DNA of 64,000 nt, from contig JAEYSM010000026.1 in assembly GCA_023434665.1 (NCBI GenBank), forward strand, positions 72,565 to 136,564, given 5' to 3'. Positions 44,694 to 54,171 of this stretch are shown here, piece by piece. The first letter of the stretch is position 1. Each line of letters begins with the position of its first letter. This DNA comes from Bacteroidota bacterium. GTDB lineage: Bacteria; Bacteroidota; Bacteroidia; Bacteroidales; Lentimicrobiaceae. The notes beneath the pieces were generated by a model that did not search any database, had not been told where the DNA came from, and worked only from the letters and a program-made list of their open reading frames with translations. The translations under genes and the position numbers were made by a program.

Positions 44694-46703
44694 ATGAAAA
44701 GTTACATTAAATGTTTAACACTGCCCATATTACTGATTATGCTGGTTACTTCTTGCAATCCTAAACCACAACAATTCGTTATTGCTTCTCCTGATGGCAA
44801 TATTGAGGTTACTGTTAAACAGGATAAAAAGAGAATATACTACTCTGTTACAAAACTTGGCAAACCCGTATTATATGATTCACAGCTTGGGTTTATACTA
44901 AATAAAGATGATGACTTCTCTGAAAATTTTCACATCATAAAGGTCGATACTTTATTTATTGATGAAACATGGGAACAACCTTGGGGTGAATCTAAAACTG
45001 TAATCAACAAATGCAATGAACTTAAGGTCCAGTTACAGGAGCTTACAGAAACCGGAAGATTGCTGAATATCTACTTCAGAGTTTTTGATGATGGTTATGG
45101 TTTTAGATATGAGTTCCCTGAGCAACCCAATTTGAAAGACTTTGAGATCGCTGCCGAAATAACAGATTTTCAGTTTCCTGATAAAGCTATGTCCTGGTGG
45201 ATACCGGCTTATGGCGATGAGTTTTACGAGCATTATGCCAAACATACTTCCATAGGTAAAATGGATACTGCAAGCACACCAATAACAATTGAGACTACTG
45301 ATGGAAAATATTTGGCAATTCACGAGGCAAATCTTACAGATTATGCTAAGATGAACCTCTATCCTATTGATTCATTAACACTAAAATGCGACTTATCACC
45401 TTGGAGCAATGGAGTTAAAGTTTATGCATCCACTCCATTTTTAAGTCCTTGGCGCACAATGATAATCGCAGAAAACATTAACGAATTGGTAACGTCAAAC
45501 ATTATGCTCAACCTTAATGAGCCATCACAAATTGAAGATGTTTCATGGATAAAACCTGGCAAATATCTTGGAATCTGGTGGGAAATTCATTTAGGCAAAT
45601 ACACTTGGTCGAGTGGTGAAAAACATGGAGCTACCACCGAAAACACTATTAAATATATTGATTTTGCTGCAGAAAATGGTTTTGATGGTGTATTGGTTGA
45701 AGGCTGGAATATTGGTTGGGATGGTGATTGGACGCAAAATGGTGCAACACTCGATTTCACTAAACCATATCCAGATTTTAACATCGCAAAGATTACCGAA
45801 TATGCTAAATCAAAAGGTGTAGAACTTATCGGACATCATGAAACAGCCGGAATGGCAACAAATTATGAAAATCAACTTGACAAAGCATATGATTTCTATA
45901 AGAAGTATGGCGTGAGAGTTGTAAAAACGGGATATGTTAACCCGTTGCTTGATAATAAGGAACTCCATGATGGACAATTCGCAGTCAGGCACTATCGTAA
46001 AGTTATTGAAACTGCTGCTAAATATGGGATTGTAATTGACAACCATGAGCCGGTTATGCCCACAGGTTTACAAAGAACATGGCCAAATCTTATGACTCAG
46101 GAAGGAATTAGAGGACAGGAATACGATGCATGGTCGAAAGATGGTGGTAACCCACCAGAGCATACAACCGTTTTCCCTTTTGTAAGAGGATTAGCCGGTC
46201 CAATGGACTTCACTCCCGGCACATTTAATTTTAATAATCCTGTTAACCCGGGCACAAGAGTACAAACCACTATCGCCAAGCAATTAGCCTTATACGTTGT
46301 GGTTTACAGTCCATTACAAATGGCATCTGATGCTCCCCAAAATTATGCAGGCGTTAAAGCTTTCGATTTCATTAAATCGGTTCCTGCTGATTGGGAACAA
46401 ACATACGTGGTAGATGCAAAAATTGGAGATTATGCAATATTTGCACGCCAGAAAAGAGATTCCGAAAATTGGTATCTTGGGGCAATAACTGATGAGAACT
46501 CGAGAGAACTGCTAATAGATTTTTCTTTTCTTCCGGCAGGCAAAACATTCAAAGCAAAGATTTATGCTGATGGTCGGGACGCTGATTGGGAGAATAATCC
46601 AACCTCAGTTGAAATTACAGAAATGGAAGTTTCATCGTCTAAAATCCTTCCGGTTAAGTTAGCCCCGGGAGGTGGATGTGCAATAGAATTGACAATTCTG
46701 TAA
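44694..46703 (+). CDS. GH97 alpha-glucosidase, SusB-like inverting type
   Basis: 669 aa, lipobox VTSC (Cys21), probably periplasmic. N-terminal beta-sandwich, then a TIM barrel. Candidate catalytic residues are Glu383 (GHHETAGM), Glu452 (DNHEPVMPTG), Glu470 and Glu476 (QEGIRGQEYD). Their spacing (69, 18, 6) equals that of SusB Glu439, Glu508, Glu526 and Glu532, and Glu140 in RYEF fits the remaining calcium ligand. Both general-base Glu positions are filled, so an inverting alpha-glucosidase is expected rather than the retaining alpha-galactosidase branch. It would break imported oligosaccharides to glucose. Confidence 0.9.
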   Translation: MKSYIKCLTLPILLIMLVTSCNPKPQQFVIASPDGNIEVTVKQDKKRIYYSVTKLGKPVLYDSQLGFILNKDDDFSENFHIIKVDTLFIDETWEQPWGESKTVINKCNELKVQLQELTETGRLLNIYFRVFDDGYGFRYEFPEQPNLKDFEIAAEITDFQFPDKAMSWWIPAYGDEFYEHYAKHTSIGKMDTASTPITIETTDGKYLAIHEANLTDYAKMNLYPIDSLTLKCDLSPWSNGVKVYASTPFLSPWRTMIIAENINELVTSNIMLNLNEPSQIEDVSWIKPGKYLGIWWEIHLGKYTWSSGEKHGATTENTIKYIDFAAENGFDGVLVEGWNIGWDGDWTQNGATLDFTKPYPDFNIAKITEYAKSKGVELIGHHETAGMATNYENQLDKAYDFYKKYGVRVVKTGYVNPLLDNKELHDGQFAVRHYRKVIETAAKYGIVIDNHEPVMPTGLQRTWPNLMTQEGIRGQEYDAWSKDGGNPPEHTTVFPFVRGLAGPMDFTPGTFNFNNPVNPGTRVQTTIAKQLALYVVVYSPLQMASDAPQNYAGVKAFDFIKSVPADWEQTYVVDAKIGDYAIFARQKRDSENWYLGAITDENSRELLIDFSFLPAGKTFKAKIYADGRDADWENNPTSVEITEMEVSSSKILPVKLAPGGGCAIELTIL

Positions 46704-46805
46704 TTACTATTAGCTTCCTGCTTTCAGCTCTGTGGTCTTCCGGATGCTCTGTCACTGGCTTGATGTAATCAGCTTGGTTGATAGATGAGGGTAAATGATG
46801 TGATA

Positions 46806-46828
46806 TGTCAAGTGAGGAAAGCTTGACA
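46806..46828 (+). repeat. small inverted repeat in the 3' region of the polysaccharide locus
   Basis: TGTCAAG and CTTGACA, perfect 7-base arms with a 9-base centre, in the 233-base gap after the GH97 gene. No T run, function unknown. The rest of the gap up to the terminator holds nothing I recognise. Confidence 0.4.
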
Positions 46829-46862
46829 AAAGGTTGATTTTTATTGTGTGATTTGTGGTGAT

Positions 46863-46903
46863 GAGAGACTGTCTTCGGGAAGACAGTCTCTTTGTTTTAT
46901 TTT
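46863..46903 (+). terminator. terminator of the polysaccharide locus
   Basis: Perfect stem GAGACTGTCTTC / GAAGACAGTCTC folded around a short loop, followed by a T-rich tract (TTTGTTTTATTTT). It ends 33 bases before the stop of the convergent ndh gene and may slow transcription from both sides. Confidence 0.88.
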
Positions 46904-46936
46904 AAGTATCGTTACAATCTATTGGCTAATTACCAA

Positions 46937-48190
46937 CTAATGCTGTTCTTTTAAAATCAACCTTAAAGAAGTGTCTCTGGTGAAAAACAGCCATGACCAG
47001 TTAATGAAGATAACAAGCTTATTTCTGACACTCAGTATAAGCATTAAATGGAGAAACATCCATATAATCCAGGCAAAGAACCCTTTGAACTTTAAGTATG
47101 GAAGGTCTACAACAGCCTTTTTTTTACCAATCGTTGCCATAGTACCTTTATCGCGATATTCAAACTCTTTTAAATTTTTGCGCTCAAGCATTCTCTTAAT
47201 ATTTCGGGCCAGATTACGTGCTTGGTTAATTGCGACATTAGCGACCTGAGGATGACCAGATGGATATTTTGGTGTTTCCATATATGCCACATCTCCCACT
47301 GCATAAATATCATCATACCCAATTATGCGGTTATATCTGTCAACCAAGTATCTACTTCTAAAAATTATCTCATTATTCAAACCTTCTATTATATTCCCTC
47401 TGACTCCAGCCGTCCATATTACCTGTCTGCTTTTAATTTGTTCACCATTGTTTAGATCTACAATATTACCATCATAATTTTTGACCATCACATTTGTTAC
47501 AATCTCAACTCCCATTGATTTAAGATACTTTTCAGAAGCTACTTTAGCTGTATCACTCATAGAATTAAGAGTATGGGAACTTCCTTCGATAAGAATTATT
47601 CGTAATCTACTGAAATCAAATCTTGGGTAATCTTTGGGTAATATATTGTTTCTGATTTCTGCAAAGGCGCCGGCAAGTTCAACACCAGTTGGACCAGCTC
47701 CAATAATAACTAAATTAAGCAGGTACTCTTTCTCCGCCTCGGGAATTGAAATCAGACTTTCGAAATTCTGAAGGATATTATTTCGAATTTTAATGGCATC
47801 GTAGGTGGATTTAAGTGAAAAGGAGTTTTGCTCAATTAATTCATTATTAAAGAAATTAGTCTTGCAGCCGGTTGCAATTATAAGTATATCATAACCAAAA
47901 TTACCTATATCCGTTTCGATGATCTTAGCAGAACTTTCTATTTTTTTTACTTCGGTCATCCTTATTTGGGTATTGTTTCTGTTCTGAAGAATTTTCCTTA
48001 ATGGAAATGAGATGCTTCCAGGTTCTATTTGGGATGTTGCCACCTGATAAAAAAGAGGTTGAAACTGATGATGATTGAGTTTATCAATTAACAATACGTC
48101 GAAGTTATCTTCATCAATATGTTTGAGCAATTGGATTCCTGCAAAACCTGCGCCAACAACAATTACTTTTTTTCTTGTCTTTGCTTTCAT
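46937..48190 (-). CDS. ndh: type II NADH:quinone dehydrogenase
   Basis: 417 aa flavoprotein, single-subunit, non-proton-pumping NADH dehydrogenase on the inner membrane. Two dinucleotide-binding motifs: VIVVGAGFAGIQLLKHI (FAD, near residue 9) and LVIIGAGPTGVELAGAFAEI (NADH, about 160). IYAVGDVAYM is the third FAD motif. The hydrophobic C-terminus (about 365-400) would anchor it in the membrane. It could feed quinol to the nitrate reductase in this window, though it is encoded separately. Confidence 0.9.
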   Translation of the reverse strand: MKAKTRKKVIVVGAGFAGIQLLKHIDEDNFDVLLIDKLNHHQFQPLFYQVATSQIEPGSISFPLRKILQNRNNTQIRMTEVKKIESSAKIIETDIGNFGYDILIIATGCKTNFFNNELIEQNSFSLKSTYDAIKIRNNILQNFESLISIPEAEKEYLLNLVIIGAGPTGVELAGAFAEIRNNILPKDYPRFDFSRLRIILIEGSSHTLNSMSDTAKVASEKYLKSMGVEIVTNVMVKNYDGNIVDLNNGEQIKSRQVIWTAGVRGNIIEGLNNEIIFRSRYLVDRYNRIIGYDDIYAVGDVAYMETPKYPSGHPQVANVAINQARNLARNIKRMLERKNLKEFEYRDKGTMATIGKKKAVVDLPYLKFKGFFAWIIWMFLHLMLILSVRNKLVIFINWSWLFFTRDTSLRLILKEQH

Positions 48191-48239
48191 TACCGATTGT
48201 ACATTTTAACCCATGTAAACAAACTGAAAAATATATTGA

Positions 48240-48270
48240 TTGTATTTAAAACGTTTAATTGTTATTTTTG
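48240..48270 (+). promoter_or_regulatory. promoter of the LiaF-like gene
   Basis: TTG (48240-48242), 20-base spacer, TATTTTTG (48263-48270). Start near 48277, about 21 bases before the ATG at 48298. Confidence 0.6.
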
Positions 48271-48297
48271 CTATATCAAAGCTAATGACAACAAAAG

Positions 48298-49023
48298 ATG
48301 GAGAACAAAACCACACAAACAAGCAACAGTAGACCACAGTCTTACAAAGCAACGATTTTAGGCATTATTCTAATTCTGATTGGCAGCCTTTATCTGGCAA
48401 AACAAGCCGGAATTCTTGATCCTGCAATATGGAGAGTTGTTTTTTCATGGCAGATGCTTTTAATTGCATTAGGAATAGTTAGTCTTGCTGAAAAGCAGTA
48501 CGCCTGGGGAACTATTTTAATCGTTATTGGTGGTTTGTTTATGTATAATCGCTACACTGGTCATTTATTAGATTATATATGGCCGATTATAATAATCCTC
48601 GCCGGCTTAATCATCATATTCTTCCGTCCAAAAAATTTAGGATGGAACCGCCCTCCTTCCATTAATGATGGAGCAAAGAATATTGAAGGAACTTATTTAA
48701 ATGAAACCGCAATTTTTGGTGGAAATGAACGAATGATGTACACCAGCAATTTTAAAGGCGGTTCAGTGGTTTCCATTTTTGGAGGATCGGATATTGATCT
48801 GACTAACTGTACTCTGGAACCGGAATCACCAGTTTCTGTAGAAATGACCTCCATTTTTGGCGGATCAACACTTAGAGTTCCTCCCGACTGGAATGTGATC
48901 ATCGAAGTAACAAGTATTCTGGGAGGTTTTTCCGACAAACGGTTCAAAAGCAATGTTGACCCTTCAAAAACTCTGATTGTAAGAGGAGTCAGTATTTTTG
49001 GCGGCGGTGAAATTAAGAACTAA
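48298..49023 (+). CDS. LiaF-like membrane protein
   Basis: 241 aa. Four hydrophobic segments fill residues about 17-105 (for instance ILGIILILIGSLYLA and YIWPIIIILAGLIIIFF). The soluble C-terminal half has five spaced copies of an S/A-IFGG motif (AIFGG, SIFGG, SIFGG, SILGG, SIFGG), a pattern of the LiaF / cell-wall-active-antibiotics-response C-terminal domain, which forms a beta-helix. In Firmicutes LiaF restrains a sensor kinase; no LiaRS pair is next to it here, so its partner is unknown. Confidence 0.75.
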   Translation: MENKTTQTSNSRPQSYKATILGIILILIGSLYLAKQAGILDPAIWRVVFSWQMLLIALGIVSLAEKQYAWGTILIVIGGLFMYNRYTGHLLDYIWPIIIILAGLIIIFFRPKNLGWNRPPSINDGAKNIEGTYLNETAIFGGNERMMYTSNFKGGSVVSIFGGSDIDLTNCTLEPESPVSVEMTSIFGGSTLRVPPDWNVIIEVTSILGGFSDKRFKSNVDPSKTLIVRGVSIFGGGEIKN

Positions 49024-49280
49024 TCTACACTAGGTAAATCGGGTAGTTTTGAAAGGTTTCTAAGGAAACGAACCTTATTGAAAGGTTCGGCAAACCTCAT
49101 TAATCTGAATAATTCAATTTGAATAACCCGGGAGATCAGCATTCTTGCTTCTTCTTCCGTGAATGATTCCTTTTCAATCAGCCTATAGTATGTCTGAGAA
49201 GTTTCAGGAGGTTGGCTCTTCTCTAACTGTTTATCGATTATTGACTCGATGATTACCCGGAGTGTTTCTCTGTTTTTCAT
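49020..49280 (-). CDS. small conserved-looking protein of unknown function
   Basis: 86 aa if started at ATG 49280 (MKNRETLRVIIESIIDKQLE); ATG 49292 gives four more residues. It is predicted mostly helical and charged, with no signal peptide or membrane segment. It ends tail-to-tail with the LiaF-like gene (4-base overlap of stops). I do not recognise the family; codon use looks like that of real genes. Confidence 0.55.
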   Translation of the reverse strand: MKNRETLRVIIESIIDKQLEKSQPPETSQTYYRLIEKESFTEEEARMLISRVIQIELFRLMRFAEPFNKVRFLRNLSKLPDLPSVD

Positions 49281-49411
49281 TACTGTATACAAGTATAGTT
49301 TATAGCAAAAGCGTTAAAAAGTAACTATCGGATTCCTAAAAAAAAAGGTGAAATGTTAATAAGTCTTTGGTCTCAGGTGTACCATTACACATCGGATTTA
49401 CTGAAAATGTA

Positions 49412-49419
49412 TAATTTTG
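49412..49419 (+). promoter_or_regulatory. -7 element before the helicase gene
   Basis: TAATTTTG, the Bacteroidota -7 element, 22 bases upstream of the GTG start; no TTG at the usual distance. It would give a very short leader. Confidence 0.4.
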
Positions 49420-49441
49420 TGGCTGATTAATTTTCTCTCCT

Positions 49442-51724
49442 GTGACTGAAATACTTGAACAACTTAATGGAGCACAAAAGAATGCGGTGATCTGCACAAA
49501 CGGTCCGGTAATGGTTATTGCCGGCGCAGGTTCAGGCAAAACCCGTGTGCTTACTTATCGTATTGCTTACATGTTAAAACAAGGTATAGATCCTTTTAAT
49601 ATACTTGCTTTAACATTTACAAATAAGGCAGCCCGTGAAATGAAAGAAAGGATTACTCATTTAGTGGGCTCTACTGAATCCAGAAATGTATGGATGGGAA
49701 CCTTTCACTCCATTTTTGCAAGAATACTAAGGATTGAAGGACATTTGCTGGGCTATCCTTCTAATTTTACTATATACGACACCGAAGATTCGAAAAGCAT
49801 TATAAAATCGATTATCAAAGAGCTAAACCTTGATCCTAAGCAGTACACGCCCGGTCAGGTACTCAATCGAATTTCTTCTGCAAAGTCAAACCTATTATCA
49901 GCATCAGGATATAATCAGGACTCACAAATTCTGGAAGAGGATAACAGAGCGCAGAAACCCATGATTGGTGAAATCTACACTAACTATGAAATTCGTTGTT
50001 TCAAAGCAGGAGCTATGGACTTCGATGATCTACTGTTTAAAATGAATATCCTTTTGAGGGAATTTCCGGATGTCTTATACAAATACCAAAATAAGTTTAA
50101 ATACATTTTGGTGGATGAATATCAGGACACAAATTATGCTCAATATCTGATTATTAAGCAATTGGCTGCACGGCATGAAAATATTTGTGTTGTAGGTGAT
50201 GATGCCCAAAGTATCTATTCATTCAGAGGTGCCAACATCCAGAATATCCTGAATTTCAAGTCTGATTATCCTGATGTTAAAATATTCAAACTGGAACAAA
50301 ATTACCGGTCCACTCAAACAATCGTCAATGCTGCAAATAGCGTAATTGCGAAGAATAAAGACCAGATTCAAAAGGAAGTTTGGACTGAAAATGAACCGGG
50401 TAATCCAATTCAGGTTCTTAAAGCTGCATCGGAAGTCGAAGAAGGTCAGAAGGTTGCCAACAGTATCTTCGAGATAAAAATGAATAATCAACAGCCTAAC
50501 AGTGCATTCGCTGTTCTATACCGAACGAATGCTCAGTCAAGGGCCATTGAGGAATCATTACGAAAGCTTAATATCCCCTATCGCATATTTGGAGGTGTCT
50601 CTTTTTATAAAAGAGCTGAGATAAAGGATTTGCTCGCTTATTTCAGATTAGTAGTTAATCCTCTTGATGATGAAGCATTTAAAAGGATTATCAACTATCC
50701 GGCAAGAGGTATTGGTAAAACTACTCAGGAAAAAATTGAACTTGCTGCTGGTCAGCACAAATTAAGTAACCTTCATGTTGCCCTCGAACCAAGAAAATAT
50801 ATTGACGGCCTTCCCTCTGGAACTGCTTCAAAAATTGAACAGTTTGCAATCATGATACAAAGTTTGCATTACCAACTTGATAAAATCGATGCATACGATC
50901 TGGCACAAAAAATAACTATTAGTTCAGGTCTGATGACAGAGTTGATGTCAGATAAAACTGAAGAGGGAATTTCTAAATTTCAAAACTCAGAAGAGTTACT
51001 GAATGCCGTTAAAGAATTCACCGAAAGAGAGGAAAATGAGATCCCATTGATGGAGGGTGCTGAAGAGTTGAATAAAACCAAGTCATTAGATGTTTTTATG
51101 CAAGATATAGCTCTGATGACCGATGCTGATGATGATAAAGATAAAAATCCCAATAAGGTTGTTTTGATGACCATTCATGCAGCAAAAGGCCTTGAGTTCC
51201 CATATGTTTTTATTGTAGGACTTGAAGAAAACCTCTTCCCTTCAAATATGTCGTTAACTTCCAGAGCGGAGATTGAAGAAGAACGCAGACTGTTCTATGT
51301 TGCCATAACCAGGGCTGAAAAGAAAGTTACTTTATCTTATGCTGAAACTAGGTATCGTTGGGGTAATCTGACAGCTAATGAACCTAGCAGATTTCTCTCA
51401 GAAATTGATGAGCGTTTCATTGAAAAAAGCTTACGAAGGGTGCCTTACTCTCAGGGTGGTGCTACACAAAGAATGCAACAAACTCCGACTTTTATCAGGA
51501 AACCACTAAAGTCTGAACCTGACACAAACAGCATTTTTGAACCCAATTATGTAACTCCGGTTGAACAGATACAACCCGGAGTAAATGTGATTCATGAAAG
51601 ATTTGGACAAGGGAAAGTTATTTCTGTTGAAGGTTCAGGTCCAAATACAAAAGCTACAGTGTTCTTTAATGGTATTGGTCAGAAACAACTTTTGCTGAAA
51701 TTTGCTAAGCTGAAAGTTGTTTAA
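49442..51724 (+). CDS. ATP-dependent DNA helicase UvrD/PcrA family
   Basis: 760 aa superfamily 1A helicase, 3' to 5', for nucleotide-excision and mismatch repair and removal of RecA. Begins with GTG (MTEILEQLNGAQKNAV, the family's Q-motif start). Motifs: Walker A GAGSGKT (about 29-35), DEYQDTN (motif II), GDDAQSIYSFRGA (motif III), EQNYRS (motif IV), TIHAAKGLEFP (motif V) and FYVAITRAEKKV (motif VI). The C-terminal RNA-polymerase-binding-like segment (VIHERFGQGKVISVEG) is PcrA-like. The gene symbol (uvrD or pcrA) cannot be decided. Confidence 0.95.
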   Translation: MTEILEQLNGAQKNAVICTNGPVMVIAGAGSGKTRVLTYRIAYMLKQGIDPFNILALTFTNKAAREMKERITHLVGSTESRNVWMGTFHSIFARILRIEGHLLGYPSNFTIYDTEDSKSIIKSIIKELNLDPKQYTPGQVLNRISSAKSNLLSASGYNQDSQILEEDNRAQKPMIGEIYTNYEIRCFKAGAMDFDDLLFKMNILLREFPDVLYKYQNKFKYILVDEYQDTNYAQYLIIKQLAARHENICVVGDDAQSIYSFRGANIQNILNFKSDYPDVKIFKLEQNYRSTQTIVNAANSVIAKNKDQIQKEVWTENEPGNPIQVLKAASEVEEGQKVANSIFEIKMNNQQPNSAFAVLYRTNAQSRAIEESLRKLNIPYRIFGGVSFYKRAEIKDLLAYFRLVVNPLDDEAFKRIINYPARGIGKTTQEKIELAAGQHKLSNLHVALEPRKYIDGLPSGTASKIEQFAIMIQSLHYQLDKIDAYDLAQKITISSGLMTELMSDKTEEGISKFQNSEELLNAVKEFTEREENEIPLMEGAEELNKTKSLDVFMQDIALMTDADDDKDKNPNKVVLMTIHAAKGLEFPYVFIVGLEENLFPSNMSLTSRAEIEEERRLFYVAITRAEKKVTLSYAETRYRWGNLTANEPSRFLSEIDERFIEKSLRRVPYSQGGATQRMQQTPTFIRKPLKSEPDTNSIFEPNYVTPVEQIQPGVNVIHERFGQGKVISVEGSGPNTKATVFFNGIGQKQLLLKFAKLKVV

Positions 51725-51816
51725 TCAGAACCCAACTTCTGAAATTTCTTTAAAACTTGTGCTTTCTTTACAATTACAACGAAATTAAATGTTTGAGGGG
51801 ATAATTTAAGTGCAAG

Positions 51817-51849
51817 TTGAACTTTATTTGATTTTTAGCATTATATTTG
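51817..51849 (+). promoter_or_regulatory. promoter of the DUF4290-murA unit
   Basis: TTG (51817-51819), 22-base spacer, TATATTTG (51842-51849). The implied leader of about 140 bases contains a perfect palindrome GAGATAA-A-TTATCTC near 51920-51935 that may fold as a hairpin. Confidence 0.5.
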
Positions 51850-51994
51850 CAGTGTCTGTTTTGTATCTCCCTGCAGGCTTTTACTAGTATCGCCATTCGT
51901 ATAAAATAATTAAGATAGCAGAGATAAATTATCTCAAACTGCTAAAACCCAGAAACCATTAAAAGAAGATCGCTAGACTTTGTAAAATTTATTT

Positions 51995-52660
51995 ATGGAT
52001 TATAACAGCACCCGCGAAAACCTCATTATACCTGAGTATGGACGCAATGTACAGAAAATGGTTGCTTATGTTATGACGGTAGAAGACCGTGAAAAAAGAA
52101 CCACTCTTTGCAAAGCACTCGTTAATATTATGGCTCAGTTGCACCCTGAGCAACGCGACACCGCCGATTATCGGCACAAATTGTGGGATCACCTTTACAT
52201 GATTTCCAACTTCAGGTTGGATGTAGATGGTCCATTTCCTGCTCCTTCTCCTGAAGAAAGAAAAGGACGCCCACAAAGGATTCCTTATCCGCAGGAAGTT
52301 ATCAAGTTCAGGCCATATGGTAAGAACATAGCCAAAATGATTGAAAAAGCAACAACTTTTGAAGAAGGCCCAGAGAAAGATGCTTTAGTCAAAAATATTG
52401 CTAATCATCTTAAGAAATCATATCTTAACTGGAATCGTGACTCAGTAAACGATGAATTAATTACCAATCATCTTGCCGAGCTATCGGGTGGAAAACTAAA
52501 ACTCAGTGAAGACACCCGCTTAACCCACACAAATGAATTATTGGCACGTAATGGCGGCCAACCCAATAACGCTTCTTTAGGTCAGAATCGGAAAAAGAAA
52601 TTCAATCCCAAAGATAAGAATAGCAACTTCCGTGACATGCGTAATCGTAAAAAGAATTAA
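51995..52660 (+). CDS. DUF4290 family protein
   Basis: 221 aa, soluble, no signal peptide. The N-terminal ~165 residues (LIIPEYGRNVQKMVAYVMTV, LWDHLYMISNFRLDVDGPFP) match a Bacteroidota-wide family of unknown function; the tail is basic and disordered (about 195-221). The murA gene follows after 37 bases, an arrangement seen often in this phylum, which hints at a link with cell-wall synthesis or growth control, but no mechanism can be read from the sequence. Confidence 0.8.
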   Translation: MDYNSTRENLIIPEYGRNVQKMVAYVMTVEDREKRTTLCKALVNIMAQLHPEQRDTADYRHKLWDHLYMISNFRLDVDGPFPAPSPEERKGRPQRIPYPQEVIKFRPYGKNIAKMIEKATTFEEGPEKDALVKNIANHLKKSYLNWNRDSVNDELITNHLAELSGGKLKLSEDTRLTHTNELLARNGGQPNNASLGQNRKKKFNPKDKNSNFRDMRNRKKN

Positions 52661-52697
52661 CTTGCCCCATAAATATAGCATTTAAAAAAGCTTAATT

Positions 52698-54005
52698 ATG
52701 GGTTCATTTATTATTGAGGGGAATTGCAAACTCTCGGGTGAGATTATTCCTCAGGGGGCTAAGAATGAAGCATTACAGATACTATGTGCTGTTCTCTTGA
52801 CTCCCGAAAAAGTTACTATCCACAACATTCCTGAGATTCTTGATGTCAACAAACTTATCGAATTGTTGGGAGAAATGGGCGTTCAGGTTGAAAAGTTAGG
52901 GCGGGGAAGTTACAGTTTCAAAGCCGAAGAAGTTAAACTCGATTACCTAAAGTCAAACGATTTTAGAAAAAAAGGCGGAAGTTTGAGAGGATCAGTTATG
53001 CTGATAGGTCCATTGTTGGGCCGATTTGGAAAAGCATACATGCCTCAGCCGGGTGGAGATAAAATAGGACGGCGCAGACTCGATACACATTTTATAGGTC
53101 TTCAGAAACTGGGAGCAAAATTCGATTTTGAGAATGTTAATACCTTCTATAGTGTTACGACCAATGGATTGAAAGGTTGTTATATGTTACTGGACGAAGC
53201 TTCGGTAACTGGTACTGCAAACATTTTAATGGCTGCTGTGCTTGCTAAAGGTAAGACAACAATATTTAATGCAGCCTGCGAACCGTATCTGGTGCAATTA
53301 TGTAAGATGCTAAATCGCATGGGGGCCAACATTTCAGGTGTCGGCTCTAATCTGCTTACAATTGAAGGTGTTGACTATTTGCATGGAACAGAGCATACGA
53401 TGCTTCCTGATATGATTGAAATCGGAAGTTTTATCGGAATGGCCGCAATGACCCAGTCAAACCTTGTCATTAAAAATGTGAAATACCCTGAGCTAGGAAT
53501 TATCCCTGATGTTTTCAAACGTTTGGGTATCAAATTGGAATTGGTAAATGATGACATTGTGATAGCAGGTCAGGATTGTTATGAGGTTGAAACATTCATG
53601 GATGGATCAATCATGACGATTTCAGATGCTCCTTGGCCAGGGTTCACTCCAGACCTTGTGAGTATTGCTTTGGTTGTAGCCACTCAGGCTAAAGGCAGTG
53701 TACTCATTCATCAAAAAATGTTTGAAAGCCGCCTTTTCTTTGTTGACAAGCTCATAGAAATGGGAGCACAGATTATTTTATGCGATCCTCATAGAGCAAC
53801 TGTGATCGGCCTTAACAGACAGATAAATCTGAGGGGAATTGCAATGGCCTCACCTGATATAAGAGCTGGAGTGGCCTTATTGATAGCCGCACTCTCAGCA
53901 AATGGAAAAAGCAGAATTGATAATATCGAACAAATTGATAGAGGTTATCAAAATATAGATACCAGGTTGAATGCTTTAGGGGCATCCATTGAGAGAATTA
54001 ATTAG
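52698..54005 (+). CDS. murA: UDP-N-acetylglucosamine 1-carboxyvinyltransferase, Asp-type active site
   Basis: First committed step of peptidoglycan synthesis: transfers enolpyruvate from PEP to UDP-GlcNAc in the cytoplasm. 435 aa, normal length. Lys22-Asn23 in QGAKNEAL match the conserved pair of E. coli MurA. The flexible active-site loop reads PQPGGDKIGRRRLD: Asp121 stands where E. coli has Cys115. That Asp form is active in other bacteria and is not alkylated by fosfomycin, so intrinsic resistance is expected. Confidence 0.95.
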   Translation: MGSFIIEGNCKLSGEIIPQGAKNEALQILCAVLLTPEKVTIHNIPEILDVNKLIELLGEMGVQVEKLGRGSYSFKAEEVKLDYLKSNDFRKKGGSLRGSVMLIGPLLGRFGKAYMPQPGGDKIGRRRLDTHFIGLQKLGAKFDFENVNTFYSVTTNGLKGCYMLLDEASVTGTANILMAAVLAKGKTTIFNAACEPYLVQLCKMLNRMGANISGVGSNLLTIEGVDYLHGTEHTMLPDMIEIGSFIGMAAMTQSNLVIKNVKYPELGIIPDVFKRLGIKLELVNDDIVIAGQDCYEVETFMDGSIMTISDAPWPGFTPDLVSIALVVATQAKGSVLIHQKMFESRLFFVDKLIEMGAQIILCDPHRATVIGLNRQINLRGIAMASPDIRAGVALLIAALSANGKSRIDNIEQIDRGYQNIDTRLNALGASIERIN

Positions 54006-54171
54006 TATAATTCAAGTTCTTAAACTTATTATTATTAAGACTGTATTTTGTTAAAAGACTGACAATTTGTCTTAAATCATCACGTGGCAAAAAATTTGTA
54101 TTTATTAATGGTGTAAAATCTTCAACAGGCAAATTATTTTCAAGTAAGGAAGGAAAAATATATTATTTATC

